Below are positions 27,332 through 36,113 of a DNA stretch of 64,000 bases, piece after piece. The position numbers and the translations under genes were made by a program. Position 1 is the stretch's first letter. Every line of letters starts with the position of its first letter. The notes beneath the pieces are model-generated. The model did no database searches, had not been told where the DNA came from, and saw only the letters and a program-made list of their open reading frames with translations. This stretch comes from a virus, in the IMG/VR virus record IMGVR_UViG_3300023179_000069, positions 18,472-82,471 of that record. The stretch is one strand, 5' to 3'.

Positions 27332-27651
27332 ATGAAACACCATTAGAAGTTGTAAGTAAAATAACTGAATTCAATGATATGTCTGAATTTATGCAAGACA
27401 AAGATTTAGACAAAGCATTGGAATTTGTGATAAAATTAATACTAAAGCCTGATGTTCCTGCTGCAAAAGCCCCAGAACTTATTGTTCAATTACAGGCTTT
27501 AAGTGCTAAATTTGCAATGCTTGCAAGACACTATACAACTCTTGAAAAAGGTGGGGATGCGGCAAAGAAAAAGAATATCTATTACACGGCAAATGATGCC
27601 GTAGATAAGCTAGTAGATGCTCTCAAATATTCAGCAAAGTTTGGTGTTTAA
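27328..27651 (+). CDS. Hypothetical helical protein upstream of Cas4-like exonuclease
   Basis: A 107-residue all-helical protein (DKDLDKALEFVIKLILKP, LIVQLQALSAKFAMLARHY). Its stop overlaps the next ATG (TAATG). Tight coupling suggests it works with the Cas4-type nuclease, but no motif identifies it. Confidence 0.55.
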   Translation: MNETPLEVVSKITEFNDMSEFMQDKDLDKALEFVIKLILKPDVPAAKAPELIVQLQALSAKFAMLARHYTTLEKGGDAAKKKNIYYTANDAVDKLVDALKYSAKFGV

Positions 27652-28430
27652 TGGGAAGAAAAATTGTAGGCAATCTTAAATTTAAGAAAGCAGACGCAGA
27701 AGGATTTAATGCAAATGAATTTGCATCTTTACTTGAAAAAGTATATGAAGGTGATGGAAATCAAAATGGATTTAAACAAAAAACAACATTTAGCCCTAGC
27801 ACTATTGGTTATGGACATGGCAGCTGCGGAAGATATTGGTTTATCGCCTTTGAAGGAGCGGAATTTGAAGAGAAATTTGATGCAATGGCTAGAGCCAACA
27901 TGGATAATGGCAAGGCTGCACATGATAGAATTCAATCTAAAATGCAACTTACAGGAAAAGTTAAATTCCTTGAAAAAGAAGTAAAAAGTGAAGATCCTCC
28001 AATTCGTGGATTCATTGACCTTGGTTTAGACTGGAATGGCGAAGAAGTTATTGGAGAAATTAAAACTACAAAAGAAGAAGTTTATGCACATAAACAATCA
28101 AGCATGAAACCATCTCCAAACCATTTATTACAAATTCTTACTTATATGAAATTGCGTGGAGCAAAACAAGGATTTATGTTTTATGAAAATAAAAACGATC
28201 AAAGTTTTCTTATTATTCCAGTAAATATGACTGAATCAAATGAATCATTAATTAATTATGTATTTGATTGGATGAGAGAAGTAAGAAAGAATTGGGAAAA
28301 TAAAACATTGCCAACAAGACCATTTACAAAATCTGGCTCACCATGCACATATTGTCCAGTAAAGAAGGTATGTTGGAAAGAACTCGGCGAAGGAGAAGTT
28401 GATATAGAGGTTTTAAAGGTTCCAAAATGA
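27651..28430 (+). CDS. Cas4/RecB-family exonuclease with Fe-S cluster ligands
   Basis: A 259-residue PD-(D/E)XK nuclease: His91 (GKAAHDRIQ), Asp123 (RGFIDLGLDW), Glu136 and Lys138 (GEIKTT). Cys59 plus C232, C235 and C241 (CTYCPVKKVC) match the four-Cys cluster that closes the Cas4/AddB nuclease domain. No CRISPR array or other cas gene is present, so it probably serves phage recombination or end resection. Confidence 0.85.
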   Translation: MGRKIVGNLKFKKADAEGFNANEFASLLEKVYEGDGNQNGFKQKTTFSPSTIGYGHGSCGRYWFIAFEGAEFEEKFDAMARANMDNGKAAHDRIQSKMQLTGKVKFLEKEVKSEDPPIRGFIDLGLDWNGEEVIGEIKTTKEEVYAHKQSSMKPSPNHLLQILTYMKLRGAKQGFMFYENKNDQSFLIIPVNMTESNESLINYVFDWMREVRKNWENKTLPTRPFTKSGSPCTYCPVKKVCWKELGEGEVDIEVLKVPK

Positions 28431-28714
28431 TTTGTGCCTATGAAGAATGTAAAAAAGAGTTTGAGCCTAAAACTCATAATCAAAAATATTGTTGCGATGA
28501 ATGTTGCAGAACTGCCACAAATTTAAAAATTAAAGAAAAATATTATAATAATAAAGACAGATTAAAGGGTAAAATTAGATATTGCAAAACTAAATCTTGT
28601 GGTACAAAACTTAGCAGATACAATGAATCTGATGTTTGCACAGTTTGTGAAGCTAAAAAAATAGCAAAAGAAAGACAACAGTTGCTGGATGTGTTAAAAA
28701 ATGTCGTTGGCTAA
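28427..28714 (+). CDS. Cys-rich zinc-finger protein
   Basis: A 95-residue basic protein with CAYEEC, CCDECC, CKTKSC and CTVC, enough ligands for two zinc sites, then a C-terminal helix. Coupled to the nuclease (ATGA) and overlapping the RuvC-like gene. Probably nucleic-acid binding. Confidence 0.6.
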   Translation: MICAYEECKKEFEPKTHNQKYCCDECCRTATNLKIKEKYYNNKDRLKGKIRYCKTKSCGTKLSRYNESDVCTVCEAKKIAKERQQLLDVLKNVVG

Positions 28715-29276
28715 ATTAAAAAAAAAATATTCTGGCAGAGTAATTGGAGTTGATGCAAGTACAAATAGCTTTGCTTTTTGCGTTATAGATCAAGACAAAA
28801 TAATTAAATATGGAGAAATATTTTTTGAAGGCTCTGATATTTATGAAAGAATATTGGATGCAAAAAATAAAATGGGGGCGCTCAAAAAAGAAAAATTCTT
28901 TGATGATATTGATTTTATGGCAATAGAAGCAGCAGTATCAGTAAAGAGTGTGCATACAGGAATTAAAATGGCTTATGTATTCGGAGCAATTATGGGCGAA
29001 ATCCTATCAAAAAATATTAAGGTTGTAGAAATACACCCGCTAACTTGGCAGTCTTTTATTGGAAACAATAATTTTACCAAAGAGCAAAAGCAGGAAGTCA
29101 AAAAACAATTTCCGGGCAAAAGTGAAAATTGGTACAAAGCAAAAATAAGAGAAATACGAAAGGGAAAAACTAATGAGTTCGCAAGAAGTAAAGGTGTACG
29201 CACTAGCTCTGATAATGTTTCTGATGCTCTGGGCATTGGATGGTATTTTTCACACTCGTTAATGGAGAACAAATGA
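28701..29276 (+). CDS. RuvC-like Holliday junction resolvase
   Basis: A 191-residue RNase-H-fold protein: GVDAS (~16-20) with the first Asp, AIEAAVS (~75) with the Glu, and DNVSDALGIG near residue 170 with the C-terminal acidic pair. The order matches RuvC. It would cut recombination or replication junctions before packaging. Confidence 0.8.
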   Translation: MSLAKLKKKYSGRVIGVDASTNSFAFCVIDQDKIIKYGEIFFEGSDIYERILDAKNKMGALKKEKFFDDIDFMAIEAAVSVKSVHTGIKMAYVFGAIMGEILSKNIKVVEIHPLTWQSFIGNNNFTKEQKQEVKKQFPGKSENWYKAKIREIRKGKTNEFARSKGVRTSSDNVSDALGIGWYFSHSLMENK

Positions 29277-29419
29277 AAGTTTACGAATCTAAATCTTGGC
29301 TATATCAAAGATATATAGTAGAAAGAAAAAATATTATTGAAATAGCAAAAGAAGCTGGTTGCAGCCATATGACAATTCAGCGATATTTAGAAAAGTTTGG
29401 AATGATTAAAAAAAGATGA
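29273..29419 (+). CDS. 48-residue helix-turn-helix protein
   Basis: ATGA overlaps on both sides. The sequence IIEIAKEAGCSHMTIQRYLE is a clear homeodomain-like helix-turn-helix that fills most of the protein. It may be a small regulator or the remnant of a resolvase-type DNA-binding domain. Confidence 0.6.
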   Translation: MKVYESKSWLYQRYIVERKNIIEIAKEAGCSHMTIQRYLEKFGMIKKR

Positions 29420-30174
29420 CAAAATATTATTCAATAAATGATGCAGTAAAAAGTTTTAATGATTCAGATATTCCTATTTTTATTCCTGTATTTGAACAGG
29501 TTTCTTATGCTAAGCATATGGTAGATCAACTTACTAGTTTAGGAATTTCAAATTTTATTTTATGCGATAACAATTCCACCTATGGTCCCATGATTGATTA
29601 TTTGCATAAAATTTCTCAAGAACATAAAGTTCTATATTTAAATTTTAATTTTGGACCAAGAATATATTCCGAAATAGCTGAAGTATATAATCAAATGCCA
29701 GATTGGTTTATTGTCACAGATCCAGATTTAATATTTAATAAAAATCTTCCGGCTAATTTTATTGATAATATGGTTGAAGCCGCTTCATATTATCAACTTC
29801 CCAAAATTGGCTTTGCTGTAGAAATTTTTGATGCAGAAGCATCAAGTAAATTTTTCAATAAAGATTTAGTGCATAGATGGGAATCAAGATACTGGGAGAC
29901 CCCAATGGGAACAATGCAAGATGGCAGTCTAATTTATTCTGCAGCAATTGATACAACATTTGCTTTGCATAATACTTCAATGATTAGTGCAGATATTCCC
30001 AAAGTGCATGGAACTCCTATGTTAAGGGCTGGAAGAATTGCAGGAAATTATACTTGTGAGCATATGGGATGGTGGAAAGATCAACCATTAGAGTCAGAAG
30101 AGCTTGAATATTATAAAAAAGTGCAAACTTGGGGAAGCACAGAAAATGAAAAGAAAAGAATGGGTTATGCATAG
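29416..30174 (+). CDS. Glycosyltransferase, GT-A fold
   Basis: A 252-residue protein with an N-terminal nucleotide-sugar fold (IPIFIPVFEQV, then ILCDNNST) and a DxD-type motif TDPDLIF (~97). No membrane segment. It opens a small sugar module (two transferases plus a dehydratase) apart from the main island at 42-55 kb. Donor and acceptor cannot be told. Confidence 0.7.
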   Translation: MTKYYSINDAVKSFNDSDIPIFIPVFEQVSYAKHMVDQLTSLGISNFILCDNNSTYGPMIDYLHKISQEHKVLYLNFNFGPRIYSEIAEVYNQMPDWFIVTDPDLIFNKNLPANFIDNMVEAASYYQLPKIGFAVEIFDAEASSKFFNKDLVHRWESRYWETPMGTMQDGSLIYSAAIDTTFALHNTSMISADIPKVHGTPMLRAGRIAGNYTCEHMGWWKDQPLESEELEYYKKVQTWGSTENEKKRMGYA

Positions 30175-30772
30175 ACCAAAATTTTCTATTATTGCTGTAG
30201 ATTATGAATTTCATGTTCCCCGCGATGGAATGCGCCGGGGTTTAGAGTCATTAGCCAATCAAACATTTAAAGATTTTGAGTTAATTATTTGTCACGATGG
30301 TCCAAAGTCAATTCCTTATGAAGAAGAAGTAGATTTTAAATCATTGGGCTTGAACCCAATTATTATTAATACTGATGAATGGAAAGGCGATTGGGGCCAC
30401 TGGTCAAGAGATAAAGCTATGCGTATGGCAAATGGTCAATATTTTTTTCAATTTAATATTGATAATTTACTTTATGATAATTGTCTTGAAGAATTATCTA
30501 ATCATATAGATAAGACATCGGCAATTGTAACTGTTTTTCATATCAAGCATTTTAAAGTTCCTTGGTTCCCTTGGGCAACAGAAAGATTTACAGGAACTCC
30601 ACCAATTGCAAGACACATTGATGCAATGCAGCTTGTAGCGCATAGACGGGTCTGGGAAGAAATGGGATATTGGTACGATAAATCTTTTTGTGGAGATGGC
30701 TTTATATATGAAGAAATATGTAAAAAATACCCTTGGACAGAGTTACCAATAATTCTAGGAGAAAATTATTAA
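30167..30772 (+). CDS. Family-2-like glycosyltransferase
   Basis: About 201 residues from the ATG at 30167, which overlaps the previous stop; ATGs at 30104 and 30146 are also in frame. FSIIAVDYEFH, a GLESLANQTFKDFELIICHD segment typical of GT2 N-termini, and an acidic NIDNLLYDN near residue 95. It likely transfers a sugar to virion, DNA or cell-wall acceptors. Confidence 0.7.
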   Translation: MHRPKFSIIAVDYEFHVPRDGMRRGLESLANQTFKDFELIICHDGPKSIPYEEEVDFKSLGLNPIIINTDEWKGDWGHWSRDKAMRMANGQYFFQFNIDNLLYDNCLEELSNHIDKTSAIVTVFHIKHFKVPWFPWATERFTGTPPIARHIDAMQLVAHRRVWEEMGYWYDKSFCGDGFIYEEICKKYPWTELPIILGENY

Positions 30773-30804
30773 TATGATATTATTAGGTGTTGATCGGAGA
30801 TAAA

Positions 30805-31815
30805 ATGAAAAGAGTATTGCTGACAGGTGCCAGTGGATTTGTGGGAAGCCATGTATTGCGTCACCTTATTGTAAACACAGATTGGTTTATTGTTTGTCCC
30901 ACCACATTTACTCATAAGGGATTACAAGATAGAATTCGTGTAGCCCTTGATGATATTCCAAATGCTTACAAGCGTGTCAAAGTAATTCGTTGCGATTTCA
31001 CATCACCAATTTCACCTATTACTGCACATGAGTTTGGCAAAATTGATTATGTAATTAATGTTGCAAGTGAGTCACATGTTGATCGAAGCATTGAATATCC
31101 AGCTTCTTTTATTATTAATAATGTTTCTCTTATTTGTCATTTATTGGATTGGGCTAAAATTGCTCAACCAGAAAAGTTTTTGCAGGTATCAACTGATGAA
31201 GTTTATGGTCCTGCCCCAGCTGGGTATGCACATCAAGAATGGGTAGATCAGCATTTCCCAAGCAATCCATATTCTGCTAGTAAAGCAGCACAAGAAGATA
31301 TTTGTTTTTCCTATTGGCGTACATATGGAATTCCTATGGCTATTACTAATACTATGAATATTATTGGTGAGACACAAGATCCAGAAAAATTTATGCCAAT
31401 GGTTATTAAGCGTGTTTTGAATGGTGAAAAGATGAGCATTCACTCATCCCCCACAGGACAGATTGGAAGCCGTTTTTATTTACATGCCCGTAACCAAGCA
31501 GACGGATTATTGCATGTTTTAAATCAACCATTTAGACCTTATGGTGAGGTTGATACTCCAGAGCGTTTTCATATTGTCGGAGAGCGTGAAGTTGATAATC
31601 TTGAAATGGCACAATTAATTGCTTCAGCAGTTGGTAAGCCATTGAATTATGAACTTGTTGATTTTCATTCTTCTCGTCCCGGTCATGATTTGCGTTACGC
31701 TCTTGATGGAAAAAAGATGGCTGATTCTGGCTGGAGTCTTCCAATACCTTTAGAAGAATCTATTAATAGAACAGTTAAGTGGACACTTGACCATCAAGAG
31801 TGGCTAAACATCTAA
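30805..31815 (+). CDS. NAD-dependent sugar-nucleotide epimerase/dehydratase
   Basis: A 336-residue extended SDR enzyme: TGASGFVGSHV (Rossmann), STDEVYG as in dTDP-glucose 4,6-dehydratases, and a YSASK catalytic Tyr/Lys (~150). GGAGATAAA precedes the ATG at 30805. Most like the RmlB group by the DEVYG motif. It would supply a 4-keto-6-deoxy sugar nucleotide. Confidence 0.8.
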   Translation: MKRVLLTGASGFVGSHVLRHLIVNTDWFIVCPTTFTHKGLQDRIRVALDDIPNAYKRVKVIRCDFTSPISPITAHEFGKIDYVINVASESHVDRSIEYPASFIINNVSLICHLLDWAKIAQPEKFLQVSTDEVYGPAPAGYAHQEWVDQHFPSNPYSASKAAQEDICFSYWRTYGIPMAITNTMNIIGETQDPEKFMPMVIKRVLNGEKMSIHSSPTGQIGSRFYLHARNQADGLLHVLNQPFRPYGEVDTPERFHIVGEREVDNLEMAQLIASAVGKPLNYELVDFHSSRPGHDLRYALDGKKMADSGWSLPIPLEESINRTVKWTLDHQEWLNI

Positions 31816-31823
31816 GGAGAAAA

Positions 31824-32870
31824 ATGCAGCTTTATAAAATTCAGACACAAATTTGTTTTGATGATATCTTACTTGTTCCACAAGCATCAGAAGTGATATC
31901 TAGAAAAGATATCCATCTCGGCACACAAATTGGTTATGGCAAATATGAAATTGATTTACCTTTTCCAATAATTGCCTCGCCAATGGATACTGTTTGTGAA
32001 GCAGAGATGGCAATAGAAATTGGTAAATTCGGCGGACTTGGAATTATTCATAGATATATGGATATTGAAAAACAAAAATCAGAAGTGTATAAAGTTGCCA
32101 GTCAAGGTTTACTTGTCGGAGCAGCGGTATCCATAAAGGACGCAGAAGGAAAACAAGAAAACATAGAGAAACTAATTAATTCAGGAGCATCTATGATTCT
32201 TCTTGATGTTGCAAATGGTCATAGTGTGTATGCCATAGATGCTGTAAGAAAAATAAAACAAAAATTCAAGGTACATGTCATGGCTGGGAATGTTTCAACA
32301 TGGGATGGATTTTTGGGTTTATCTATGGCAGGCGCAGACTCTATCCGTGTTGGAATCGGTGGTGGTTCATGTTGTACTACAAGAATAGTAACTGGTCATG
32401 GAATGCCAACACTTTCATCTATTTTAGATGTAAGGGAAATGCTTGAGCGTATGGATTTGCCAACATCAATTATTGCTGATGGTGGAATTAGAAACACTGG
32501 CGACATGATAAAATCTTTTGCAGCAGGATCAGATGCAGTAATGCTAGGCTCAATGCTTGCAGGTCATGAAGAATCTCCGGGACAAAAGGAATATACTGAA
32601 AGTGGAACATTCAAAGTATTTCGTGGTATGGCTAGTGAAGATGCTCAAATTGATTGGCGTGGAGAAGTTTCTGTTGCAGAGGGAATTTCAACAAAAATTA
32701 ATTATAAGGGTAGCGTTATTGATACATTTAAAGAAATCAAGGGCGGTCTATCCAGTGGTTGTTCCTATTCTGGCGTAACTAGTCTTCACGATTTGATGTA
32801 TAATTCACAATATATTTTAATTTCACAAAATACAATAAAGGAGAGTTTGCCTCATGGGAAAAATGCCTAA
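31824..32870 (+). CDS. IMP dehydrogenase / GMP reductase family enzyme
   Basis: A 348-residue TIM-barrel enzyme from the ATG at 31824 (AAGGAG upstream). FDDILLVPQ at the N-terminus, GVGIGGGSCCTTRIVTGHG-like catalytic loop with Cys184, the phosphate-binding DGGIR...MLGSMLAG and a C-terminal GGLSSGCSYSG. It lacks CBS domains, as GMP reductases and minimal IMPDHs do. It may shift guanine nucleotide supply, including GTP for the GDP-sugar pathways encoded at 42-52 kb (inference). IMPDH versus GMPR is not decided. Confidence 0.8.
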   Translation: MQLYKIQTQICFDDILLVPQASEVISRKDIHLGTQIGYGKYEIDLPFPIIASPMDTVCEAEMAIEIGKFGGLGIIHRYMDIEKQKSEVYKVASQGLLVGAAVSIKDAEGKQENIEKLINSGASMILLDVANGHSVYAIDAVRKIKQKFKVHVMAGNVSTWDGFLGLSMAGADSIRVGIGGGSCCTTRIVTGHGMPTLSSILDVREMLERMDLPTSIIADGGIRNTGDMIKSFAAGSDAVMLGSMLAGHEESPGQKEYTESGTFKVFRGMASEDAQIDWRGEVSVAEGISTKINYKGSVIDTFKEIKGGLSSGCSYSGVTSLHDLMYNSQYILISQNTIKESLPHGKNA

Positions 32871-33243
32871 TATAAATATTGAAAGTCATATGATGAATAT
32901 TAATAGAAATATGCCAGTTGCTCCATCAGGAGAAGCTATTTTTGAAAGATGTATGCGTCTAGCTGATAATCTTATTGCTAAGAATGTTTCGTATGGAGAT
33001 TCAGCATTAAATCCCCGACCCATTTTTTCTAAGGGCGGGCAAAATGAAAGTCTTGCATCACGCATTGATGATAAACTAAATCGTATTGCAAATAATCAAT
33101 CATATCCCGGAGATAATGACCTTGACGATTTACTAGGATATCTGGTATTATATAGTATATATAGAGAACGAGAAGATGAAAATGGATACACAGAGCTTGG
33201 CAAGGAGAGAAGAGCATGCCCACCTACACATTTAATTGTATAA
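32854..33243 (+). CDS. Nucleotide-modification-associated-domain-like protein
   Basis: A 129-residue protein with LIAKNVSYGDSALNP, RIDDKLNRIANNQ and DDLLGYLVLYSIY. This 'N-x-x-YGD ... DDKLxR ... DDLLGYL' pattern resembles the Nmad1/DUF1599 group linked to modified-nucleotide metabolism. AAAGGAG precedes the ATG. Family placement is from memory of the motif. Confidence 0.55.
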   Translation: MGKMPNINIESHMMNINRNMPVAPSGEAIFERCMRLADNLIAKNVSYGDSALNPRPIFSKGGQNESLASRIDDKLNRIANNQSYPGDNDLDDLLGYLVLYSIYREREDENGYTELGKERRACPPTHLIV

Positions 33244-33383
33244 ACTGTGATATAACTTTTGAAAAAGTTGTAAAGATGGACGATAGAGACAGCCAAGTTT
33301 GTGAAAAATGCGGTGAAATTCTTACAAGGTCTATTGATCGCCCCGGACTCGTATGGGCTCCTACGGCTGGAGGATATAGGTGA
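33216..33383 (+). CDS. FmdB-like zinc-ribbon micro-protein
   Basis: A 55-residue protein with the FmdB-type start MPTYTFNCINCDITFE, then CEKCGE: two CxxC knuckles of a rubredoxin-like ribbon. AAGGAG precedes the ATG. FmdB-like proteins are putative regulators of uncertain role. Confidence 0.65.
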   Translation: MPTYTFNCINCDITFEKVVKMDDRDSQVCEKCGEILTRSIDRPGLVWAPTAGGYR

Positions 33384-33387
33384 TTTT

Positions 33388-33684
33388 ATGTCTAAAAAAA
33401 AGGCAAAAAAGACAGAACTTAAGCCTTACTGGAACAATCCAAATATTTCCGTTTTTTATGAATTAGAATTTGGCAAAGAAATCATTGTTCCGGGAACAAA
33501 TATAAAAATAAAAAATGCTCGTGGTTCATTTAAATTTATTAAAATGGTTCATAATTCTAATAAAGATGTTACTTGGATTGATTGTGTGGATAATTCAACT
33601 GGTGAATTTAAATCTTTTTATATTGATAGATTAAAAAGTATTATAAAAAATAAAAGAAGTAGGGATAAAGTTGTCGGAACTTGA
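33388..33684 (+). CDS. Hypothetical basic protein
   Basis: A 98-residue Lys-rich protein from the ATG at 33388. Beta-rich core (FGKEIIVPGTNIKIKNARGS). It directly precedes the putative small terminase and overlaps it by 14 nt. No known motif. Confidence 0.5.
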   Translation: MSKKKAKKTELKPYWNNPNISVFYELEFGKEIIVPGTNIKIKNARGSFKFIKMVHNSNKDVTWIDCVDNSTGEFKSFYIDRLKSIIKNKRSRDKVVGT

Positions 33685-34192
33685 AATTATTGATAATTTT
33701 GAAAGAATGAATAAGGTTGTTTCTGAAATGTTAAAAGGAAACAATCCATCAATTATTGCAAAAAATCTTGATATGCCACGCGCACAAGTTTTAACATTAA
33801 TTGATGAATGGAAAAATATTGTACATTCTGACAATAGAATTCAAGATAGAGCAAGGGAAGCGTTAAGCGCAGCAGATCAACATTATGCCATGATTATTAA
33901 TGAAGCGTGGGATACAGTAGAAGAAGCAGGAGCCAATTCACAATTAAACATTAAAGCACAAGCACTTAAACTTATTGCTGATGTAGAAGGCAAAAGAATT
34001 GATATGCTTCAAAAAGCTGGTTTGCTAGAGAATGCCGACATTGGAAATCAAATTATTGAAACTGAAAGAAAACAAAAAATTCTTATTGATATTCTAAAAG
34101 ATATATCTTCTCGTTGCGAATCATGTAAAATTGAAGTAACTAAAAGAATCTCTGAAGTGACGGGAAAAGTAGAGGCAATTAAAATTGATTGA
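33671..34192 (+). CDS. Putative terminase small subunit
   Basis: A 173-residue protein from a TTG start. An N-terminal helix-turn-helix (NPSIIAKNLDMPRAQVLTLI, ~25-44) is followed by long helices. This is the usual plan of small terminases that bind the packaging site and feed DNA to the large subunit encoded immediately downstream (8-nt overlap). Assigned from architecture and position. Confidence 0.6.
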   Translation: MSELEIIDNFERMNKVVSEMLKGNNPSIIAKNLDMPRAQVLTLIDEWKNIVHSDNRIQDRAREALSAADQHYAMIINEAWDTVEEAGANSQLNIKAQALKLIADVEGKRIDMLQKAGLLENADIGNQIIETERKQKILIDILKDISSRCESCKIEVTKRISEVTGKVEAIKID

Positions 34193-36020
34193 TTTAAATG
34201 AGTTTTTAGATGTTTTGGATGAAGACGAATTTGAAGAAAAGCCAGTTTCTATTGAAGAATTTGTTACATCTAAAAACTTTTTAAATCTTCCGCCATTGTC
34301 AAAATATCAATATATAATGCTTAGCGCAATGACACAAATTTACAAGCGTGAAACATTAGAAAAATTATATGGAAAAGAGGAAGGGTTAAAAAGATATAAG
34401 CAAACTTGTAATGAAGTTATTTTTCAATTAGGCAAAGGTTCTGGAAAAGACTACACATCAACCATTGCTTGTGCCTATGTTGTTTATTTGTTGTTATGTT
34501 TAAAAGATCCAGCCAGATATTATGGAAAACCCTCAGGCGATGCTATTGACATTATTAACATTGCTATTAACGCTGAGCAGGCTAAGCAAGTATTCTTCAA
34601 AGGTTTTTTAGCTCGTATTAAAAAAAGCCCTTGGTTTTCTGGAAAATTTGATGATAAGGTGGCTAAGGTAGAGTTTGATAAGGAAATCACTGTACATTCA
34701 GGTCACTCTCAAAGAGAATCTTGGGAGGGATACAATGTTATTGTTGTTGTACTTGACGAGATTTCAGGCTTTGAATTAGATTCAACTTCAGGAAATGAAC
34801 AGGCAAAAACAGCAGATGCAATTTATAAAATGTATAGGGCTTCCGTTGCATCTCGTTTCCCAGATTTTGGTAAACTAATTCTTCTATCATTTCCTAGATT
34901 TAAAAATGATTATATTCAGCAAAAATACAATGAAGCAGTTGCTGAAAAAGAAACTGTAATTAGAACACATACATTTAAAATTGATCCAGATTTACCGGAT
35001 GAACTTGAAGAAAATAAATTTACTATTGAATGGGAAGAAGATCACATTGTTTCTTATTCTGTTCCAAAAGTATTTGCACTAAAAAGACCCACTTGGGAAA
35101 TTAATCCAACAAGAAAAATTGAAGATTTTACAATTGATTTTTACAAAGACCCAATAGATTCATTATCAAGATTTGCTTGTATGCCACCGGACGCTGTAGA
35201 TGCATTCTTTAAGTCCAGAGAAAAAATTGAAAGAGCTTTTGTTACCAGAAATGGTGTTGATGAATATGGAAGGTTCGCTGACGGATTTCAGCCAGAAGAA
35301 GGCAAAACATATTTCGTACATGTGGACTTGGCGCAAAAGCATGACCATTGTGCAGTAGCAATTGCTCATGTTGATAAATGGACTATCTTAAAAGTTGGCG
35401 GACAGATGAGAGATGCTGCCCCTGAAGTTGTTGTAGATGCAGTAAGATGGTGGACTCCAACATCCGATAAAAGCGTAAACTTTCAAGATGTTAAAGATTA
35501 TATTCTTAGTCTTAGGTCTCGTGGATTTAATATTAAAACTGTTACATTTGATCGCTGGAATTCACATGACCTTATGGCACAACTTAATGCTTATGGAATG
35601 AATGCTGAAATTTTATCGGTTGCCAAAAAACATTATGATGACATGGCACTTGTTGTAACAGAAGAAAGATTAAAGGGTCCAAATATTAAATTGCTTATTG
35701 ATGAACTTTTACAATTAAGAATTATTAAAGATAAGGTTGACCACCCAAGAAAGGGTTCAAAAGACTTGTCTGATGCGGTTTGTGGAGCAATATATAATGC
35801 TGTAAGTTTAACCCCTAGAGGTGAATCAGAAATTACAATTAAAGATTATTATAATTTTGCAGATATTGATGAAGATGATGACGCAAAGATGAGACAACAT
35901 TTAAGCATTACAAGAATTCCAACTGATAAAGTTATGCCGGATAACATTAGAGACTATTTAAGTTCTGAAATTACTAGATCAGAAGAGCAAAGGTTTCTTG
36001 ACAATTTCCAAATTATATAG
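34185..36020 (+). CDS. Terminase large subunit
   Basis: A 611-residue packaging motor, TTG start coupled to the previous stop. ATPase: Walker A QLGKGSGKD (81-89) and Walker B VVVLDEISG (~187-195). RNase-H-like nuclease: VDLAQKHD (~379), FDRWNSH (~455) and KDLSDAV (~524), giving the acidic triad. The last codons carry the TTGACA of a strong downstream promoter. Capsid and portal genes are not adjacent, unlike most siphoviruses. Confidence 0.92.
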   Translation: MIDLNEFLDVLDEDEFEEKPVSIEEFVTSKNFLNLPPLSKYQYIMLSAMTQIYKRETLEKLYGKEEGLKRYKQTCNEVIFQLGKGSGKDYTSTIACAYVVYLLLCLKDPARYYGKPSGDAIDIINIAINAEQAKQVFFKGFLARIKKSPWFSGKFDDKVAKVEFDKEITVHSGHSQRESWEGYNVIVVVLDEISGFELDSTSGNEQAKTADAIYKMYRASVASRFPDFGKLILLSFPRFKNDYIQQKYNEAVAEKETVIRTHTFKIDPDLPDELEENKFTIEWEEDHIVSYSVPKVFALKRPTWEINPTRKIEDFTIDFYKDPIDSLSRFACMPPDAVDAFFKSREKIERAFVTRNGVDEYGRFADGFQPEEGKTYFVHVDLAQKHDHCAVAIAHVDKWTILKVGGQMRDAAPEVVVDAVRWWTPTSDKSVNFQDVKDYILSLRSRGFNIKTVTFDRWNSHDLMAQLNAYGMNAEILSVAKKHYDDMALVVTEERLKGPNIKLLIDELLQLRIIKDKVDHPRKGSKDLSDAVCGAIYNAVSLTPRGESEITIKDYYNFADIDEDDDAKMRQHLSITRIPTDKVMPDNIRDYLSSEITRSEEQRFLDNFQII

Positions 36021-36027
36021 GTATAAT
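35998..36027 (+). promoter_or_regulatory. Consensus sigma-70-type promoter for tRNA-Ile and the structured RNA
   Basis: Perfect TTGACA (35998-36003), an 18-nt spacer and perfect TATAAT (36022-36027), overlapping the terL stop. The tRNA begins 9 nt after the -10 box. Confidence 0.8.
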
Positions 36028-36036
36028 AAGTTTTAC

Positions 36037-36111
36037 CGGGCGTGGGTGAGCTGGTTGACCACCGCAGGCTTATATCCTGCTATTTGATGGGTTCGATTCC
36101 CATACGCCCGA
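36037..36111 (+). tRNA. tRNA-Ile(UAU), decoding AUA
   Basis: A cloverleaf with a 7-bp acceptor CGGGCGT / ACGCCCG (36037-36043 / 36104-36110) and discriminator A. Anticodon stem GCAGG / CCTGC holds the loop CTTATAT, anticodon TAT. T-arm ATGGG-TTCGATT-CCCAT. Position 8 is G instead of U. A UAU anticodon reads AUA directly, without the lysidine-modified CAU tRNA most bacteria use; AUA is common in this phage. Confidence 0.85.
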
Positions 36112-36113
36112 CT

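Noticed and set aside
27651-28430. CRISPR-Cas locus because of the Cas4-like gene
   Set aside because: No repeat-spacer array and no other cas gene is present; phage Cas4-type nucleases are common in recombination modules.
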